DNA from: JAADJA01 sp963840975 | GTDB taxonomy: Bacteria > Bacteroidota > Bacteroidia > Bacteroidales > JAADJA01 | Direction: 5' to 3' | Length of the DNA stretch: 64,000 nt | Assembly (NCBI GenBank): GCA_963840975.1 | Contig: CAWJBC010000011.1 | Coordinates: forward strand, 248,001 to 312,000 | In this document: in pieces, positions 17,279-27,776 of the stretch | Numbering within the stretch: position 1 is the first letter of the stretch | Layout of the letters: each line of letters opens with the position of its first letter | Position numbers and translations under genes: made by a program | The notes under the pieces: generated by a model | What the model saw: the letters and a program-made list of their open reading frames with translations, nothing else | What the model was told of the DNA's origin: nothing | The model's database searches: none

Positions 17279-20200
17279 CTATTCCTCCTTTGCAGCCATC
17301 AGCGCCTCATACTCCTCTTTCGATCCAACGATCAGGTTTTCGTAATCGCGCAATCCTGTACCGGCAGGAATAAGGTGACCGATGATCACATTTTCCTTCA
17401 GTCCATTCAGGTCATCCGATTTAGCATTGATAGATGCTTGAGTAAGAACCTTGGTTGTTTCCTGGAAAGATGCAGCCGAAATCCAGCTATAAGTCTGTAA
17501 GGAAGCTCTTGTAATACCCTGCAATACTTGTCGTGCCGTTGCGGGTTTAGCATCTCTCGATTCTATCAGTCGTTTGTCTTTACGTTTCAACTGCGAATTT
17601 TCTTCCCTCAGTTTCCTGGCGCTTACTATCATTCCTTTACGGTAGAGGGCTGAATCTCCGCTGTCAACCACTACTTTCTTTCCGAATATTTCATCATTTT
17701 CATCCTGGAAATCAAGTTTATTGGCTAATTCGCCTTCGAGGAATTTCGTATCGCCCTGATCATCCACTTCCACTTTCCGCATCATCTGGCGAACGATCAC
17801 TTCAAAATGTTTATCATTGATCTTTACCCCCTGTAGCCTGTAAACCTCCTGAATTTCATTTACAATGTATTCCTGAACCTTCATAGGTCCTTTAATAGCA
17901 AGGATATCAGAGGGCGTCATGGCTCCTTCCGACAATGGAGTACCGGCTTTAACGTAGTCATTTTCCTGTGCAAGAATCTGCTTCGATGTAGGGATGAGAT
18001 ATTTTTTCTCTTCACCTGTTTTTGATGTAATGATAACCTCGCGGTTACCACGTTTCAGTTTTTTACCGAATGAAACCACACCGTCAATTTCGGATACCTT
18101 TGCCGGATCGCTGGGATTACGCGCTTCGAAAAGCTCGGTTACCCGTGGCAAACCACCGGTGATGTCACCCGATTTACCAATCGCACGCGGAATCTTAACC
18201 AGTATATCACCTGCTTTGATTTTGTCGTTGTCGTTGGCAATGATATGTGAACCCACAGGAATGTCGTATGATTTGACTTCCTCGTTATTTTTATCAAGAA
18301 TTTTAATTACCGGATTTTTTTGCTTCTGGCGCGATTCAATGATCACTTTGTCATGGAATCCGGTTTGTTCATCCGATTCAATTCTGAAGGTCACGCCTTC
18401 CATAATGCTGTCGTACTTAATCGTACCACTTACTTCAGATAGGATAACAGCGTTGTATGGATCCCATTCAGCGATGGTTGATCCCTTTTTCAGCGTGTCA
18501 CCACTCTTGAAATAGAGTTTGGCTCCATAAGGTATATTACCCGACATCAATACGATTCCTGTATTTTCATCAATCACCCTCATTTCGGCTGAACGACCGA
18601 TCACAATATCGTATTTGTTTTTTTCAGCATCCTGAACGGGAACGGTTCGGAGTTCTTCAATATCAATCCGTCCGCCGTATTTAGCCTCTATCTTCGAAGA
18701 TATGGCGATGTTGGAAGCTGTACCCCCAACGTGGAAGGTACGCAATGTTAACTGAGTACCCGGTTCACCGATTGACTGGGCTGCAATTACTCCCACTGCT
18801 TCACCCCGCTGAACCATTCTTCCGGTTGCAAGGTTACGTCCATAACACAACGAGCAAACACCTCTTTTCGCCTCACAGGTTAATACTGACCTGATTTCGA
18901 CTTCTTCAATGGGTGAATCTTCGATAAATCTGCAAACTTCTTCGGTTAATTCATCACCTGCTGCAATAATCAATGCGCCGGTATTGGGATGATAAATATC
19001 GTGAAGGGTTGTTCTGCCTAATATACGGTCGTACAATGACTCAACAATTTCTTCATTTTTCTTGAGCGCTGTTGTACGCAATCCTCTAAGGGTACCGCAA
19101 TCTTTTTCTGTAATCACAACATCCTGAGATACATCAACCAGACGACGGGTCAGGTATCCTGCATCAGCCGTTTTCAGAGCTGTATCAGCCAAACCCTTTC
19201 GTGCACCGTGGGTCGAAATAAAGTATTCGAGAACCGATAAACCTTCCTTGAAATTTGAAAGGATGGGATTCTCAATAATTTCACCACCGGTTGCACCTGA
19301 TTTTTGAGGTTTTGCCATCAATCCCCTCATCCCTGACAACTGACGAATCTGTTCTTTTGATCCCCTGGCGCCTGAATCAAGCATCATATAAATAGGATTG
19401 AAACCCTGTTTATCGTTTGTTAATTTTTGCATCAGGATTTGTGTCAATCTGGAGTTAGTATGGGTCCAGATGTCAATGATCTGGTTGTACCTTTCATTAT
19501 TTGTAATGAAACCCATGTTATAATTATTCACCACTTCGTCAACTTCCTGGTTTGCTTTGGAAACGAGTTCTTCCTTGATTTCAGGAATAACAATATCACC
19601 CAGATTGAATGATAAACCTCCTTCAAAAGCTTTACGGAAACCGAGATCCTTGATGTCATCGAGGAATTTAGCAGTTTTGGCAGTACCGGTTACTTTCAAA
19701 ATCTGTCCGATAATATCCCGCATTGCCTTCTTGGTCATCAATTGGTTCAGGTAGCCGATCTCCTCCGGAACCACCTGATTGAAAAGAATCCTTCCTACGG
19801 TTGTTTCAATGATCTTTGTTACAGGCTTTCCGTTTTCAATATCCTTAGTCCGGCATTTAATGATAGCATGCAAATCAACTTTTTTCTCGTTGTAAGCAAT
19901 TATTACTTCCTCCGGACCATAGAAAGTCGAGCCTTCACCCTTAACAATTTCGCCGGGTAAGCTTTTCTTTGCTTTTGTCATGTAGTAAAGCCCCAATACC
20001 ATGTCCTGCGAAGGAACCGTGATTGGTGCTCCGTTAGCCGGGTTCAGAATATTATGAGAAGCAAGCATCAGCATTTGTGCTTCCAGAATAGCTGCATTTC
20101 CCAGTGGAACATGCACCGCCATCTGGTCACCATCGAAGTCGGCATTAAAAGCCGTACATACGAGCGGATGTAATTGAATGGCTTTTCCTTCAACCAGTTT

Positions 20201-21565
20201 TGGTTGAAACGCCTGGATACCCAAGCGGTGAAGGGTAGGAGCACGGTTTAACATGATTGGATGCCCTTTCAGGATATTTTCAAGTATATCCCAAACAACA
20301 GGATCTTTTCGGTCAACTATTTTTTTAGCTGATTTCACAGTTTTCACTATGCCTCTTTCAAGCATTTTGCGGATGATGAACGGCTTGAATAATTCAGATG
20401 CCATTTCCTTAGGAATTCCGCATTCGTTGAGCTTCAATTCCGGTCCGACAACAATAACCGAACGTCCCGAATAATCAACCCTCTTACCTAATAGGTTTTG
20501 ACGGAAACGTCCTTGCTTGCCTTTCAAACTGTCGCTAAGTGATTTTAATGCACGGTTTGATTCGGTTTTTACGGCATTTGATTTTCTTGAATTATCGAAC
20601 AGTGAATCAACGGCTTCCTGAAGCATGCGTTTTTCGTTACGCATGATTACATCAGGTGCTTTGATTTCTATGAGTCTTTTTAAACGGTTATTACGAATGA
20701 TCACCCTTCGGTATAAGTCGTTGAGGTCGGAGGTGGCAAACCTTCCACCATCCAATGGTACGAGCGGACGGAGTTCGGGTGGAATAACCGGCACCACCTT
20801 AACGATCATCCATTCCGGTCTGTTGTCAATTCTGGTTTGTCCATCGCGGAACGCTTCAAAAACCTGAAGTCTTTTCAGCGCTTCCTGTTTCCTTTGCTGC
20901 GAGGTTTCTGTATCTGCCTGGTATCTCAGGTCAAATGATTCTTTATCCAGATCAAGTCTTGCAAGAAGATCATGAATGGCTTCTGCGCCCATTTTGGCGA
21001 TGAATTTCTGGGGATCGGAATCATCCAGATATTGATTATCTGCAGGAATATTCTCAATAATGTTGAAATATTCTTCTTCAGTAAGAAAATCTAAATAAAG
21101 AAGGTCAGTCTTATAATTAACGGCTATTCCAGGATTGATGACAACATAGCGTTCATAATAAATAACGGTATCGAGTTTTTTGGTTTGAAGTCCAAGCAGA
21201 GCGCCTATTTTATTAGGCAATGAACGGAAGAACCAGATATGGGCAACCGGCACCACCAGTTGAATATGTCCCATTCTTTCCCTTCTGACTTTTTTCTCTG
21301 TTACTTCAACACCGCAACGGTCGCATACGATGCCTTTGTAGCGGATACGTTTATATTTTCCGCAATGGCATTCCCAATCTTTCACCGGACCGAAAATTCG
21401 TTCACAGAATAAACCATCCCGTTCAGGTTTATACGTCCTGTAATTAATTGTTTCGGGCTTGGTCACTTCACCATGGCTTCTTTCGAGTATCATCTCGGGT
21501 GAAGCAAGGCTTATGGTAATTTTTGAAAAATCACCGGGAATTTTTTCATCTTTTCTGAATCCCAT
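17279..21565 (-). CDS. rpoC: RNA polymerase beta' subunit
   Basis: The 1428-residue catalytic subunit. The active-site triad binding magnesium is D476, D478 and D480 in NADFDGDQMAVH. The N-terminal zinc site is C66, C68, C81 and C84 (CHCGKYKR...CDRCG), and the second zinc site includes CEAKRGVCSLCYGRN. The clamp, bridge helix and trigger-loop regions (for example GEPGTQLTLRTFH) are intact. ATG start 52 bases after rpoB, in the same operon. Confidence 0.99.
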   Translation of the reverse strand: MGFRKDEKIPGDFSKITISLASPEMILERSHGEVTKPETINYRTYKPERDGLFCERIFGPVKDWECHCGKYKRIRYKGIVCDRCGVEVTEKKVRRERMGHIQLVVPVAHIWFFRSLPNKIGALLGLQTKKLDTVIYYERYVVINPGIAVNYKTDLLYLDFLTEEEYFNIIENIPADNQYLDDSDPQKFIAKMGAEAIHDLLARLDLDKESFDLRYQADTETSQQRKQEALKRLQVFEAFRDGQTRIDNRPEWMIVKVVPVIPPELRPLVPLDGGRFATSDLNDLYRRVIIRNNRLKRLIEIKAPDVIMRNEKRMLQEAVDSLFDNSRKSNAVKTESNRALKSLSDSLKGKQGRFRQNLLGKRVDYSGRSVIVVGPELKLNECGIPKEMASELFKPFIIRKMLERGIVKTVKSAKKIVDRKDPVVWDILENILKGHPIMLNRAPTLHRLGIQAFQPKLVEGKAIQLHPLVCTAFNADFDGDQMAVHVPLGNAAILEAQMLMLASHNILNPANGAPITVPSQDMVLGLYYMTKAKKSLPGEIVKGEGSTFYGPEEVIIAYNEKKVDLHAIIKCRTKDIENGKPVTKIIETTVGRILFNQVVPEEIGYLNQLMTKKAMRDIIGQILKVTGTAKTAKFLDDIKDLGFRKAFEGGLSFNLGDIVIPEIKEELVSKANQEVDEVVNNYNMGFITNNERYNQIIDIWTHTNSRLTQILMQKLTNDKQGFNPIYMMLDSGARGSKEQIRQLSGMRGLMAKPQKSGATGGEIIENPILSNFKEGLSVLEYFISTHGARKGLADTALKTADAGYLTRRLVDVSQDVVITEKDCGTLRGLRTTALKKNEEIVESLYDRILGRTTLHDIYHPNTGALIIAAGDELTEEVCRFIEDSPIEEVEIRSVLTCEAKRGVCSLCYGRNLATGRMVQRGEAVGVIAAQSIGEPGTQLTLRTFHVGGTASNIAISSKIEAKYGGRIDIEELRTVPVQDAEKNKYDIVIGRSAEMRVIDENTGIVLMSGNIPYGAKLYFKSGDTLKKGSTIAEWDPYNAVILSEVSGTIKYDSIMEGVTFRIESDEQTGFHDKVIIESRQKQKNPVIKILDKNNEEVKSYDIPVGSHIIANDNDKIKAGDILVKIPRAIGKSGDITGGLPRVTELFEARNPSDPAKVSEIDGVVSFGKKLKRGNREVIITSKTGEEKKYLIPTSKQILAQENDYVKAGTPLSEGAMTPSDILAIKGPMKVQEYIVNEIQEVYRLQGVKINDKHFEVIVRQMMRKVEVDDQGDTKFLEGELANKLDFQDENDEIFGKKVVVDSGDSALYRKGMIVSARKLREENSQLKRKDKRLIESRDAKPATARQVLQGITRASLQTYSWISAASFQETTKVLTQASINAKSDDLNGLKENVIIGHLIPAGTGLRDYENLIVGSKEEYEALMAAKEE

Positions 21566-21617
21566 ATTGTATTGCTGTTATTTCAGTTTTAAAGTAAAAA
21601 CAAAAGAATATTGAATA

Positions 21618-24600
21618 TTATTTATCGAAAGTAATATTCAAACCAAGTCCTCTCAGTTCATGAACCAACACGTTGAATGATTCAGGAACATTGGGTTTAG
21701 GCATATTTTCGCCTTTAACGATTGATTCATAAGCTTTGGCGCGACCGACTACATCGTCAGATTTAACCGTAAGAATTTCCTGAAGTACATTGGCAGCACC
21801 AAATGCTTCCAATGCCCATACTTCCATCTCACCAAAACGCTGTCCTCCGAATTGCGCTTTTCCACCAAGCGGTTGTTGTGTGATGAGAGAATAAGGTCCG
21901 ATGGAACGGGCGTGCATCTTATCATCAACCATGTGGTGAAGCTTCAGCATATAAATGAATCCGACGGTGGCCGGTTGGTCGAAACGTTCGCCGGTTCCTC
22001 CATCGTAAAGATAAACAGTACCATTTTCAGGAAGTCCTGCTTGCTTGAGGTAGTCATTAATTTGTTGAGTAGTGGCTCCATTGAAAATAGGAGATGAAAA
22101 TCTTATTCCGAGTTTATCACCTGCCCATCCAAGAATTGTTTCGTAAATCTGACCCAGGTTCATACGAGATGGTACGCCGAGGGGATTTAATACGATATCA
22201 ACCGGAGTACCGTCTTCTAAAAACGGCATGTCTTCCTCACGGACAATTTTGGCAACAATACCTTTATTTCCATGACGCCCTGCCATTTTATCGCCAACGG
22301 TAAGTTTCCTTTTTTTAGCAACGAACACCTTAGCCATCTGTACAATTCCATTTGGCAGGTCATCGCCCACTGTGGCAACAAATTTTTTCCGGTTGTAAAT
22401 TCCAAGCACCTCTTTGTACTTGATAGAATAATTGTTAATCAGTGTTTTGATCAGTTCGTTCTTTTCCTTATCAGTGGTCCATTTGCTCGGATTCACGTTC
22501 AGGTAATCAACCCCCTGAAGGAGTTTTTGGGTGAATTTAGCTTTTTTAGGTATGATCTCTTCTCTGAATTTATTGTAAACACCCTGTGATGTTTTACCAT
22601 TTACAATTACATTAAGCTTGTCAACCAGCTTGGCTTTGAGCTCTTCAGAACTTTTCAGGTACTCGGTGTCCAATACTTTAATGATATCTTTCTCTTTACT
22701 CTTAGCTTTCCTGTCTTTGATTGCTCTTGAGAAAAGTTTTTTATCAATCACGACCCCCTTCATCGAAGGCGGCGCTTTCAGGGATGCATCTTTCACATCA
22801 CCAGCTTTGTCGCCAAAGATTGCCCTAAGCAACTTTTCTTCAGGAGTTGGATCAGATTCGCCTTTTGGTGTGATCTTACCGATAAGGATATCACCTTCAT
22901 TAACTTCAGCGCCAATCCTGATGATTCCATTATCATCGAGATCTTTGGTAGCATCAGAACTGATATTTGGAATATCGGCAGTCAATTCCTCAATCCCTCT
23001 TTTTGTATCCCTTACTTCAAGCGTAAACTCTTCGATATGAACAGAGGTAAAAATATCTTCTTTTACGACCCTTTCGGATATTACAATTGCATCCTCGAAA
23101 TTGTATCCCTTCCAGGGCATAAATGCGACCATCAGGTTTCTGCCAAGGGCTAATTCGCCATTTTTGGTTGCATAACCTTCGCAAAGTACCTGACCTTTTT
23201 TCACCTTATCTCCTTTGCGAATAATGGGACGCAGGTTGACGGATGTGTTTTGATTTGTTCTTTTAAATTTAGTCAGATAGTAAGTCTTCAGGTCTTCATC
23301 AAAGCTTACCAGTTTTTCATCATCCTTTCTTTTATACCTGATCCTGATTTCGTTTGCATCTACATATTCAACAATACCTTCACCTTCGGCATTGATCAAA
23401 ACGCGTGAATCTCTGGCAACATTTCCTTCAATCCCGGTTCCGACAATGGGACTGTCTGAATTTAGCAACGGAACAGCCTGCCTCATCATGTTTGATCCCA
23501 TGAGCGCCCTGTTGGCGTCATCGTGTTCGAGGAAAGGGATCAATGAAGCTGCAATGGAAGCAATCTGGTTTGGCGCAATATCAATCAAGTCCACTTTTTC
23601 GCGGGGAGTAATAGGATAATCGGCATGATACCTGACCTTAACCTTTTCGTTGGTAAAGTGTCCATCATCATTCAATAAAGTACTTGCTTGTGCAATAATT
23701 TTATCTTCTTCCTCCTCAGCGCTTAGGTAAATGGGTGGTTCGTTAATGTCAACCCTGCCTTCAATAACCCTTTTATATGGAGTTTCAATAAATCCAAGCC
23801 TGTTGATAGTTGCATAAACGCAAAGTGAAGATATCAGACCGATGTTCGGTCCTTCAGGAGTTTCAATGGTACAGAGCCTCCCGTAGTGTGTGTAGTGAAC
23901 ATCACGAACTTCAAAACCGGCTCTTTCGCGCGACAGACCTCCCGGTCCCAAAGCGGAAATACGACGCTTGTGCGTAATTTCAGAAAGCGGGTTGGTTTGG
24001 TCCATGAACTGCGACAACTGATTGGTACCAAAGAAGGAGTTGATTACTGATGATAATGTCTTGGCATTGATCAGATCGGTAGGAGTAAATACTTCATTAT
24101 CCCTGACATTCATTCTTTCGCGGATGGTTCTTGCCATACGTGCAAGCCCAACTCCGAACTGTGCGAAAAGCTGTTCGCCAACTGTCCTGACCCTGCGGTT
24201 ACTCAAGTGATCAATGTCGTCAACATCGGTCTTTGAATTCACCAGTTCGATCAGGTATTTTATAATTACAATAATGTCTTCTTTTGTCAGAACCTTAACG
24301 TCTGGGCTGACTTCAAGTCCTAATTTTTTATTGATTCTGTATCTGCCAACGTCACCTAAATCGTAACGCTTGTCTGAGAAGAATAATTTATCAATGATAC
24401 CACGAGCAGTTTCTTCATCGGGTGGTTCGGCGTTTCGCAACTGACGGTAAATAAATTCAACAGCTTCTTTTTCAGAGTTGGCAGTATCTTTTTGTAAAGT
24501 ATTAAAGATGATTGAATAATCAGTTGCTGTTGTTTCATCCCTGTGCAAAAGAATTGTTTTTACACCGGAATCTACTATTTCATCAATATGCTGATTTTCT

Positions 24601-25430
24601 AAAAGCGTTTCTCTGTCAATTATTACTTCATTTCTTTCAATTGATACCACCTCACCTGTATCCTCATCAACAAAATCTTCAATCCAGGTACGAACTACCC
24701 TTGCAGCGAGTCTTCTTCCGATAACTTTTTTCAGTCCGGTTTTACTTACTTTAACCTCCTCAGCCAGGTTGAAAATTTCGAGAATATCCCTGTCACTTTC
24801 ATATCCGATAGCCCTGAGCAAAGTAGTAACCGGTAATTTTTTCTTTCGGTCAATATAAGCATACATCACATTGTTGATGTCGGTAGTAAACTCCATCCAC
24901 GATCCTTTGAAAGGGATAATCCTTGCAGAATATAAAGTTGTTCCGTTGGCGTGCATGTGCTGTCCGAAGAAAACTCCGGGTGACCTGTGCAACTGAGATA
25001 CGATAACCCTTTCGGCACCATTGATGATGAAGGTTCCTTTTGGAGTCATATAAGGTATCATGCCGAGATATACATCCTGAATGATGGTTTCGAAATCTTC
25101 GTGTTCCGGGTCAGTGCAGTAAAGCTTTAATTTTGCTTTTAACGGAACACTGTACGACAATCCCCTCTCAATACACTCGTCTATTGAGTATCGGGGAGGG
25201 TCAATAAAATAATCCAGAAACTCGAGAACAAAATTATTCCTGGCATCAGTAATAGGGAAGTTTTCGGTAAAAACTTTATAAAGCCCTTCACTTGAACGAT
25301 TTTCCGGATTGGTTTCAAGCTGGAAAAAATCCTGGAACGATTTGACCTGAATGTCTAAGAAATCAGGGTATTCGAATTTTATTTTTGTCGAACCGAAATC
25401 TATCCGGTTATATTCATTGGTAGTGGTCAA
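21618..25430 (-). CDS. rpoB: RNA polymerase beta subunit
   Basis: Catalytic subunit contributing to the active cleft. The rifampicin region is wild type: D477, H487 and S492 correspond to E. coli D516, H526 and S531 (FMDQTNPLSEITHKRRISAL). The C-terminal contact with beta' (GQRFGEMEVWALEAFGAA) is intact. No ATG exists near the N-terminus. The open frame begins with TTG at 25466, but TTG at 25430 gives MTTTNEYNRIDFGSTK, the usual distance to the conserved EYPDFL segment and a length of 1270, close to the usual size in this phylum. A TAAAAA leader precedes it. Which TTG is used needs experimental proof. Confidence 0.97.
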   Translation of the reverse strand: MTTTNEYNRIDFGSTKIKFEYPDFLDIQVKSFQDFFQLETNPENRSSEGLYKVFTENFPITDARNNFVLEFLDYFIDPPRYSIDECIERGLSYSVPLKAKLKLYCTDPEHEDFETIIQDVYLGMIPYMTPKGTFIINGAERVIVSQLHRSPGVFFGQHMHANGTTLYSARIIPFKGSWMEFTTDINNVMYAYIDRKKKLPVTTLLRAIGYESDRDILEIFNLAEEVKVSKTGLKKVIGRRLAARVVRTWIEDFVDEDTGEVVSIERNEVIIDRETLLENQHIDEIVDSGVKTILLHRDETTATDYSIIFNTLQKDTANSEKEAVEFIYRQLRNAEPPDEETARGIIDKLFFSDKRYDLGDVGRYRINKKLGLEVSPDVKVLTKEDIIVIIKYLIELVNSKTDVDDIDHLSNRRVRTVGEQLFAQFGVGLARMARTIRERMNVRDNEVFTPTDLINAKTLSSVINSFFGTNQLSQFMDQTNPLSEITHKRRISALGPGGLSRERAGFEVRDVHYTHYGRLCTIETPEGPNIGLISSLCVYATINRLGFIETPYKRVIEGRVDINEPPIYLSAEEEEDKIIAQASTLLNDDGHFTNEKVKVRYHADYPITPREKVDLIDIAPNQIASIAASLIPFLEHDDANRALMGSNMMRQAVPLLNSDSPIVGTGIEGNVARDSRVLINAEGEGIVEYVDANEIRIRYKRKDDEKLVSFDEDLKTYYLTKFKRTNQNTSVNLRPIIRKGDKVKKGQVLCEGYATKNGELALGRNLMVAFMPWKGYNFEDAIVISERVVKEDIFTSVHIEEFTLEVRDTKRGIEELTADIPNISSDATKDLDDNGIIRIGAEVNEGDILIGKITPKGESDPTPEEKLLRAIFGDKAGDVKDASLKAPPSMKGVVIDKKLFSRAIKDRKAKSKEKDIIKVLDTEYLKSSEELKAKLVDKLNVIVNGKTSQGVYNKFREEIIPKKAKFTQKLLQGVDYLNVNPSKWTTDKEKNELIKTLINNYSIKYKEVLGIYNRKKFVATVGDDLPNGIVQMAKVFVAKKRKLTVGDKMAGRHGNKGIVAKIVREEDMPFLEDGTPVDIVLNPLGVPSRMNLGQIYETILGWAGDKLGIRFSSPIFNGATTQQINDYLKQAGLPENGTVYLYDGGTGERFDQPATVGFIYMLKLHHMVDDKMHARSIGPYSLITQQPLGGKAQFGGQRFGEMEVWALEAFGAANVLQEILTVKSDDVVGRAKAYESIVKGENMPKPNVPESFNVLVHELRGLGLNITFDK

Positions 25431-25497
25431 AGTGATAAGATTTTTAGGTTTAAACTTAATAATCAAAGCTCTAAATTATAAATACGGAAATAGACCA

Positions 25498-25519
25498 CCT
25501 TCCATCGTGAGATGCAAGG
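25498..25519 (-). other. Small hairpin between rplL and rpoB
   Basis: CCTTCCATC / GATGCAAGG around a GTGA loop, eight pairs with one mismatch and no T-run. In E. coli the same gap holds an attenuator and an RNase III site; a similar role here is only suggested by position. Confidence 0.4.
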
Positions 25520-25551
25520 CAGCCTAATTCCTGCAATACAGTCTAAAATCC

Positions 25552-25932
25552 TTATTTAACTTCAACCTCTGCTCCTGCTTCTTCTAATTGTTTTTGTAAT
25601 GCTTCTGCTTCGTCTTTCGATACACCTTCTTTTATTGCTTTAGGTGCAGCATCTACCAATTCTTTTGACTCTTTAAGACCGAGGCTTGTTAATTCTTTTA
25701 CCAGCTTAACAACCGCGAGTTTGGATTGTCCGGCAGCTTTCAGAATGACGTCAAATGTGGATTTTTCCGGAGCTGCATCACCTTCTGATGCAGTGGCGGC
25801 AGGACCTGCTACAGCTATTGCTGCTGCTGCCGGCTCAATGCCGTATTCATCTTTTAATATCTGCGCTAATTGATTAACTTCTTTAACACTTAAGTTTACG
25901 AGTTGTTCTGCAAATTCTTTTAAATCAGCCAT
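25552..25932 (-). CDS. rplL: 50S ribosomal protein L7/L12
   Basis: Stalk protein that recruits translation factors, present in several copies per ribosome. The 126 residues contain the N-terminal dimerisation helix (LKEFAEQLVNLSVKEVNQLAQ), an alanine-rich hinge and the C-terminal factor-binding domain (KTFDV-type segment KSTFDVILKAAGQSKLAVVK). It follows rplJ closely and precedes rpoB. Confidence 0.98.
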   Translation of the reverse strand: MADLKEFAEQLVNLSVKEVNQLAQILKDEYGIEPAAAAIAVAGPAATASEGDAAPEKSTFDVILKAAGQSKLAVVKLVKELTSLGLKESKELVDAAPKAIKEGVSKDEAEALQKQLEEAGAEVEVK

Positions 25933-25976
25933 TTTATTCTATTTTTTTAATATTTAATAATTCAATCTAATTTCTA

Positions 25977-26498
25977 TTATGCTGCTTTTTCTGATAAAGC
26001 TTTAAGTATTCCTGTAAGTTTCTGACCACCGGATTGTAAACCTGAAATAACTCGTTTGGGTGGTGATTGTAATAATGCAATCAGTTCTCCAATCAATTCA
26101 TTCTTGGTTTTGATGTTTACTAACATCTCCAATTGGTCATTACCAAGGTAAGAAACCTCCTCTACGTATGCACCCTTTAAATAGGATTTCTCGCTCTTTT
26201 TCTTAAATTCTTTGATGAGTTTTGCCGGTGCATTGCCTGCTTCAGCAAACATCAGAGAAGTTGAGCCTTTAAGCACGGGGTAGAGTTCTTTAAGGTCTTT
26301 ATTCGATTTTTCCATTGCCCTTTTCAGCAATGTGTTTTTTACGACAATCAGCTTGATATTCCTTTTAAAGCAAAGCCTTCTTAAATTACTGGTTGCTTCT
26401 GCATTTAACCCAGAAGTATCAGTAATATAAATGGTAGGGCTGTTATTTAATTGCTCGGTTATTGAATCAACAAGTTGATTTTTTTCCTCTTTTCTCAT
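25977..26498 (-). CDS. rplJ: 50S ribosomal protein L10
   Basis: Base of the ribosomal stalk; binds 23S rRNA and the L7/L12 dimers. 173 residues, with the RNA-binding N-terminus (TEQLNNSPTIYITDTSGL, LKRAMEKSN) and the C-terminal helix that holds L7/L12. Only 34 bases separate it from rplA, leaving no room for the long L10 leader known from E. coli. Confidence 0.97.
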   Translation of the reverse strand: MRKEEKNQLVDSITEQLNNSPTIYITDTSGLNAEATSNLRRLCFKRNIKLIVVKNTLLKRAMEKSNKDLKELYPVLKGSTSLMFAEAGNAPAKLIKEFKKKSEKSYLKGAYVEEVSYLGNDQLEMLVNIKTKNELIGELIALLQSPPKRVISGLQSGGQKLTGILKALSEKAA

Positions 26499-26532
26499 TG
26501 TTTAGATTATTTTACCTTTTAATCTGTTAAAA

Positions 26533-27228
26533 TTATGCGGTAACTGATTTAGGTTCAATTTGAACACCGGGACTCATTGTACTTGAAAGGTAGATACTTT
26601 TAATGTATGTTCCTTTCGCGGCGGGCGGTTTCAATTTGTTGATGGTTTGGATCAATTCTTTTGCATTGTCAACGATCTTTTCATTTTCAAAAGATACTTT
26701 GGCAACTGATGCGTGAATAATACCTGTTTTATCAACTTTAAAATCTATTTTACCTGCTTTAACATCCGTAACCGCTTTCCCAATTTCCATGGAAACTGTT
26801 CCACTTTTTGGGTTCGGCATCAATCCGCGGGGACCTAATATTTTACCCAATGCCCCTACTTTTGGCATTACGCTTGGCATGGTAATCACCACGTCAATAT
26901 CTGTCCATCCGCCTTTGATTTTTTGGATGTATTCATCAAGCCCAACATAATCAGCTCCTGCGGCTTTAGCTTCTTCCTCTTTATCAGGTGTACACAAAAC
27001 CAATACCCGGATTGTTTTTCCGGTTCCATGCGGAAGCGCTACAACACCTCTTACCATTTGATTGGCTTTCCTTGGGTCAACCCCCAGGCGAATATCCAGA
27101 TCAACTGATGAGTCGAATTTGGTATAAGTAACACTCTTGATAATGTTAACGGCATCTGATATCGAATAAAGGATACTTTTGTCGTATTTCGCTAAAGCTT
27201 CCTTCCTTTTTCTAGTTGTTTTGGCCAT
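26533..27228 (-). CDS. rplA: 50S ribosomal protein L1
   Basis: L1-stalk protein that helps release deacylated tRNA. 231 residues with the characteristic GKILGPRGLMPNPKSGT motif and the C-terminal KGTYIKSIYLSSTMSPG. Lies 44 bases after rplK in the same operon. Confidence 0.98.
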   Translation of the reverse strand: MAKTTRKRKEALAKYDKSILYSISDAVNIIKSVTYTKFDSSVDLDIRLGVDPRKANQMVRGVVALPHGTGKTIRVLVLCTPDKEEEAKAAGADYVGLDEYIQKIKGGWTDIDVVITMPSVMPKVGALGKILGPRGLMPNPKSGTVSMEIGKAVTDVKAGKIDFKVDKTGIIHASVAKVSFENEKIVDNAKELIQTINKLKPPAAKGTYIKSIYLSSTMSPGVQIEPKSVTA

Positions 27229-27272
27229 TTTACCTTATTGTTATTTTATTCTGCAATTATTGAATCTCCTGA

Positions 27273-27719
27273 TTAATTGTTTGAGAAAGGGGCTTCGCCT
27301 TTAATTTTGATCCCCATGCTTCTGGCGGTACCAGCGACCATCTTCATCGCTGAATCCAAAGTAAAAGCATTTAAATCAGGCATTTTAGCTTCAGCAATCG
27401 CCTGAACCTGATCCCAGCTAATAGTGGCGATTTTGGCTCTGTTCGATTCGGCTGATCCTTTCTGGACTTTCGCAGCCTGCAATAATTGCACTGCTACGGG
27501 TGGAGTTTTAATAATAAATTCAAAGGATTTGTCTTTGAACACAGTAATGATTACCGGCAGAACTTGTCCGGCTTTATCCTGCGTACGAGCATTGAATTGC
27601 TTGCAAAACTCCATGATATTAACACCTTTTGCACCCAAAGCGGGTCCAACCGGTGGTGATGGGTTTGCAGCTCCTCCTTTGATCTGCAATTTGATTAATC
27701 CACTTACTTCTTTAGCCAT
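27273..27719 (-). CDS. rplK: 50S ribosomal protein L11
   Basis: GTPase-centre protein of the large subunit. 148 residues; shows the N-terminal GGAANPSPPVGPALGAKGVN proline-rich segment and the C-terminal rRNA-binding part ending in GTARSMGIKI. Follows nusG by 57 bases. Confidence 0.98.
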   Translation of the reverse strand: MAKEVSGLIKLQIKGGAANPSPPVGPALGAKGVNIMEFCKQFNARTQDKAGQVLPVIITVFKDKSFEFIIKTPPVAVQLLQAAKVQKGSAESNRAKIATISWDQVQAIAEAKMPDLNAFTLDSAMKMVAGTARSMGIKIKGEAPFSNN

Positions 27720-27776
27720 TTTTGAATTCTTACTTTAAATAATTAAATTGCTTTGCGTAACAGCTCTAATTTACTT

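Noticed and set aside
17994..18515. A 173-codon frame opposite rpoC and a 140-codon frame opposite rpoB (22618-23040)
   Set aside because: Shadows of biased codon use; no domain, no leader and no promoter.
23834..24031. Rifampicin-resistance changes in rpoB
   Set aside because: The key positions D477, H487 and S492 are all wild type.
26499..26532. Autoregulatory L10 leader before rplJ
   Set aside because: Only 34 bases separate rplA and rplJ, too short for the known leader.
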